The notes beneath the pieces were generated by a model. The model did not search any database. It was given only the letters and a program-made list of their open reading frames with translations, and was not told the origin of the DNA. Shown here one piece after another: positions 14,182 to 16,236 of a stretch of 16,236 nt of DNA. How positions within the stretch are numbered: position 1 is the stretch's first letter; the number at the start of each line of letters is the position of its first letter. The DNA comes from Bacteroidales bacterium UBA4243 (lineage in GTDB: Bacteria > Bacteroidota > Bacteroidia > Bacteroidales > F082). The stretch covers positions 1-16,236 of the forward strand of contig DGXB01000024.1 in assembly GCA_002396205.1 (NCBI GenBank), given 5' to 3'. The position numbers and the translations under genes were made by a program.

Positions 14182-14290
14182 ACGCGAAAAATATTTTGGC
14201 AAAGTTCTCGATTTATTTTGAACTATGCAAGACCTAAAGAAAAAATCATGGAATTTATGCAAATCATAAAATCCGATTTTCAGATTCACA

Positions 14291-14308
14291 TAAAAACAAC
14301 TTGGTTGT
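14291..14308 (-). terminator. Weak terminator-like hairpin before the kinase-AAA+ gene
   Basis: On the minus strand ACAAC and GTTGT form a 5-bp stem with a 3-nt loop followed by TTTTA, a few bases after the stop at 14315. It is short, so it may only partly separate the gyrB-side genes from the kinase gene. Confidence 0.35.
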
Positions 14309-14314
14309 ATTCTC

Positions 14315-15112
14315 CTATTGCATTTTCAATCGTCCATTTTCATCAAATCCATTATCATCCATTAGTTTGTTAACTTTTAACTCCTCAAGCCTTTTCTCTA
14401 AAGCCCTTACTTTTTCGGACTTATTAGGGATTTTTATTATACTGCAATAGGACAAAGGACAACTTGCCACAACATAGAAGGGATTACTTTCATTTTCTGA
14501 ATGTATCCCACTAATATTTGAACTTAAGTATTTGATTTTCTTGAGATAAAAAGCGGCACCTAATTTATCATTGATGCCAATGTCATCAAGGTTGCTAATC
14601 ACAAAAAAATACTTACTTTCAAACCCGTACAAATACCCTAAACGATTCAAAGTTTCAGCATCTTTATCAGCACACTCCAATGTGTCGTACAAGTCCACAA
14701 AAACGCCGAATCCTGCTTCACATTCTATTAATTCTTTGAAATAACTAGTTGGATCTATTTTTCTTTTTGAAATGCTAATCAGTGCTGGTTCTGTATATTT
14801 TCTTTCGTATGATTCTATTTCATCTTTCAACTCTTTTATTTTTTTACATATTTCTGAAAGCCACAACAATTCTAATTCGAATCTCGGTAAAAAATCATAA
14901 AATCGTTTGCGAGAATACCATCCAACATTGTATTCACAATCCTTTAGACCAGGCCATCGTTTTTCCAATATAGCCAATCTCTCCTCATACTGTTTCATCT
15001 CGCTTCTATATCTTATCTTTGGCCGCAATAAAGAAATAAGGTTGTACGGATGTCGACCATCGACTTTATTCTGATCTTTTTCAGGTTTTGGGGGTAGAAC
15101 TATATTGAGCAT
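14315..15112 (-). CDS. Hypothetical protein with coiled-coil segments
   Basis: A 265-residue soluble protein that I do not recognise. It starts with a proline- and lysine-rich segment (MLNIVLPPKPEKDQNK), then a charged helical region (about 38-105) containing WPGLKDCEYNVGWYSRKRFYDF and likely coiled coil. A middle section follows (FGVFVDLYDTLECADKDAE, then YFFVISNLDDIG). The C-terminal helix is rich in Lys and Glu (KVRALEKRLEELKV) and leads to DDNGFDENGRLKMQ. No signal peptide or membrane helix is seen. It starts 11 nt after the stop of the membrane-protein gene upstream, so they are probably one transcript. Base composition is visibly AT-richer than gyrB and the kinase gene on either side, which suggests a separate origin. 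Confidence 0.72.
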   Translation of the reverse strand: MLNIVLPPKPEKDQNKVDGRHPYNLISLLRPKIRYRSEMKQYEERLAILEKRWPGLKDCEYNVGWYSRKRFYDFLPRFELELLWLSEICKKIKELKDEIESYERKYTEPALISISKRKIDPTSYFKELIECEAGFGVFVDLYDTLECADKDAETLNRLGYLYGFESKYFFVISNLDDIGINDKLGAAFYLKKIKYLSSNISGIHSENESNPFYVVASCPLSYCSIIKIPNKSEKVRALEKRLEELKVNKLMDDNGFDENGRLKMQ

Positions 15113-15123
15113 TTTACTACAGA

Positions 15124-15525
15124 TTAGGCAATAACGCCAAACAAACTAAGAAACATCAACACACATGTAATAGGCGCAAGTATCAACCCAAGAACACCAC
15201 CCATATTATCTGACATAGGTAAAAAGGTAGTAACCAAAACTGATATTCCCAAAAAAAGCAAAGGATACCACCATTCTGGCATATACCAGAAACCGAGGAT
15301 TAGGAAAACAGCAGATGCGAGAGTACATACTGAACCGAGAAACTTCAGAATCCCACAGTTTTTATCCACAAAACGCTCCGTGGGCGATTGGTATGAAGAA
15401 AGGATAAAATCAATAGGCGAGCCGTTTTTTGCATCATTTCCATTTGAACGCATTGCACTTCTGCATAGCATAAACGAAAAGAATGATGCCACAAGATAGT
15501 AATACAAGTATGGTAAGCTGAACAT
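15124..15525 (-). CDS. Small hypothetical membrane protein, about four helices
   Basis: A 133-residue protein dominated by hydrophobic segments: about 3-21 (LPYLYYYLVASFFSFMLC), 60-82 (ILKFLGSVCTLASAVFLILG), 86-102 (WWYPLLFLGISVLVTTF) and 110-132 (GVLGLILAPITCVLMFLSLF). Between helix 1 and 2 is a polar loop with NGNDAKNGSPIDF and SPTERFVDKNC. I recognise no family. It lies between two other unknown genes, 17 nt after one stop and 11 nt before the next start, so the three are probably made together. A small membrane protein in such a set could be an anchor, an immunity protein or a transport component; the sequence does not decide. Confidence 0.75.
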   Translation of the reverse strand: MFSLPYLYYYLVASFFSFMLCRSAMRSNGNDAKNGSPIDFILSSYQSPTERFVDKNCGILKFLGSVCTLASAVFLILGFWYMPEWWYPLLFLGISVLVTTFLPMSDNMGGVLGLILAPITCVLMFLSLFGVIA

Positions 15526-15542
15526 GGTTTATTATTATTTAA

Positions 15543-16010
15543 TTAATACACATGTTTATCAAACTCCAAACAAATCTTATCCGTAATAGTATATAACGAT
15601 AAACTATTATTAGCTAACTCCCAAAAAGACTGCCCTGATTTTGGCACTTTCCCTGTAATACCAATCAACAAAACGGTCAATCGTTCAAATTGCTGTTGTA
15701 GGCTAATACTTATCTGCCGTTTTATGTTTACAGTAATTGTTTTCAATCCATAACGATTTATGTTTAGGTGAATACTTGAAATCTCACTAAACATATCCCC
15801 ACCAACCATTAAATCACCCATTTCCACCTTTTCTATTCCAACCGCGACCGATTGTTTTCCCATCTTTATTTCTCTTTCATTCATTAGTCCAAGAGTTTTA
15901 ATCCTCGAAAACACTTCTTCCTCTGTGTCCCCTAGTTTAAAACCAAGAATGCCGTCTTGTTTTATTGAGTCCAACGGATTAAGCAACATTTCTTTATTTG
16001 ATTGTTCCAT
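15543..16010 (-). CDS. Hypothetical soluble protein
   Basis: A 155-residue protein that I do not recognise. It opens with MEQSNKEMLLNPLDSIKQ and has a block GILGFKLGDTEEEVFSRI, resembling the start of small domains in which a glycine-rich strand leads into a helix with an EEEV pattern. An alternating strand region follows (VAVGIEKVEMGDLMVGG, then SIHLNINRYGLKTITVNI), then a helix (LQQQFERLTVLLIGITG) and a C-terminal strand pair. No signal peptide or membrane helix is seen. The ATG at 16008-16010 is preferred to a GTG three codons upstream. It is the first gene after gyrB, 52 nt from its stop, with no terminator visible between them. AT-rich like its two downstream neighbours. Confidence 0.72.
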   Translation of the reverse strand: MEQSNKEMLLNPLDSIKQDGILGFKLGDTEEEVFSRIKTLGLMNEREIKMGKQSVAVGIEKVEMGDLMVGGDMFSEISSIHLNINRYGLKTITVNIKRQISISLQQQFERLTVLLIGITGKVPKSGQSFWELANNSLSLYTITDKICLEFDKHVY

Positions 16011-16062
16011 AGTAGCCACTTATTTATTGTTAATCCTTTCAAGAATTGCTATCATATTAACA

Positions 16063-16236
16063 TCAAGCGTCAATATTCGCGTAAGTGGCGTTCTGTTCGA
16101 TGAACTCGCGGCGCGGGCCAACTTCATCGCCCATCAGCATGGAGAAGATGTGGTCAGCCTCCATCGCATTCTCGATGGTCACCTGACGCAAGGTGCGGTG
16201 AGCGGGATCCATGGTGGTTTCCCACAGCTGTTCGGG
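16063..16236 (-). CDS. gyrB: DNA gyrase subunit B, C-terminal end only
   Basis: The last 57 codons of a type II topoisomerase B subunit; the rest lies beyond the right edge. The sequence has the conserved GyrB C-terminus: PEQLWETTMDPAHRTLRQV, then ADHIFSMLMGDEVGPRREFI and the ending NATYANIDA with a TGA stop at 16063-16065. Together with GyrA, GyrB introduces negative supercoils using ATP. The short tail after the PRREFIE motif and the lack of a parE-like ending fit GyrB. Codon use is GC-richer than in the three genes that follow it. Confidence 0.95.
   Translation of the reverse strand, partial: PEQLWETTMDPAHRTLRQVTIENAMEADHIFSMLMGDEVGPRREFIEQNATYANIDA

Noticed and set aside
14186..14193. 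Possible -7 box TATTTTTC (minus) for the kinase-AAA+ gene
   Set aside because: It has C instead of the final G of TAnnTTTG and lies only a few bases before the ATG, so the transcript would be nearly leaderless. Not convincing.
12430..14289. Kinase-AAA+ start at 14289
   Set aside because: The extra 36 residues come from AT-rich intergenic sequence and precede the natural kinase N-terminus. The ATG at 14181 directly precedes the FKKGEKIGKYVI segment.

Overview
The window looks like chromosome of a member of the Bacteroidales (phylum Bacteroidota). Promoter -7 elements have the TAnnTTTG form, leaders are AT-rich without Shine-Dalgarno sequences, the 2-oxoacid:ferredoxin oxidoreductase is the KorA (fused gamma-alpha) plus KorB type, and the DsbD, TilS and GyrB sequences fit this phylum. 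Most genes lie on the minus strand; only a small ferredoxin and a lipoprotein are on plus.

Reading the minus strand from the right edge: the 3' end of gyrB (16063-16236) is followed by three tightly packed, AT-rich genes that I do not recognise (14315-16010), one of them a membrane protein. Next comes the most unusual gene, a protein kinase-like domain fused to a classical AAA+ ATPase (12430-14181). It is followed after 5 nt by a YbjN-like small protein (12020-12424) and after 18 nt by a secreted glycoside hydrolase family 2 enzyme (10193-12001). The convergent gap 9930-10192 holds a row of hairpins, including two palindromes with related arms.

The centre is energy metabolism. korA (6639-8480) and korB (5600-6631) encode a 2-oxoacid (probably 2-oxoglutarate):ferredoxin oxidoreductase. 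A 55-residue 2[4Fe-4S] ferredoxin (8774-8941) is transcribed divergently and is a plausible electron acceptor. A lipoprotein of unknown role (9132-9929) follows the ferredoxin terminator.

The left third has two paralogous two-helix membrane proteins (4829-5440 and 4193-4720), each preceded by an almost identical 37-bp leader. The second leads into a compact set of genes: a flavin reductase-like protein (3615-4181), tilS (2284-3618, ATGA overlap), a solo minimal nucleotidyltransferase (1889-2206) and a DsbD-type thiol-disulfide transporter that runs off the left edge.

Two degenerate heptamer repeats lie in the left third, one read in frame through tilS and one at the end of the nucleotidyltransferase gene. 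The best candidate for something undescribed is the kinase-AAA+ protein with its YbjN-like neighbour. The duplicated membrane protein and leader module and the unknown block after gyrB come next. No RNA genes, CRISPR array, transposase or integrase were recognised.
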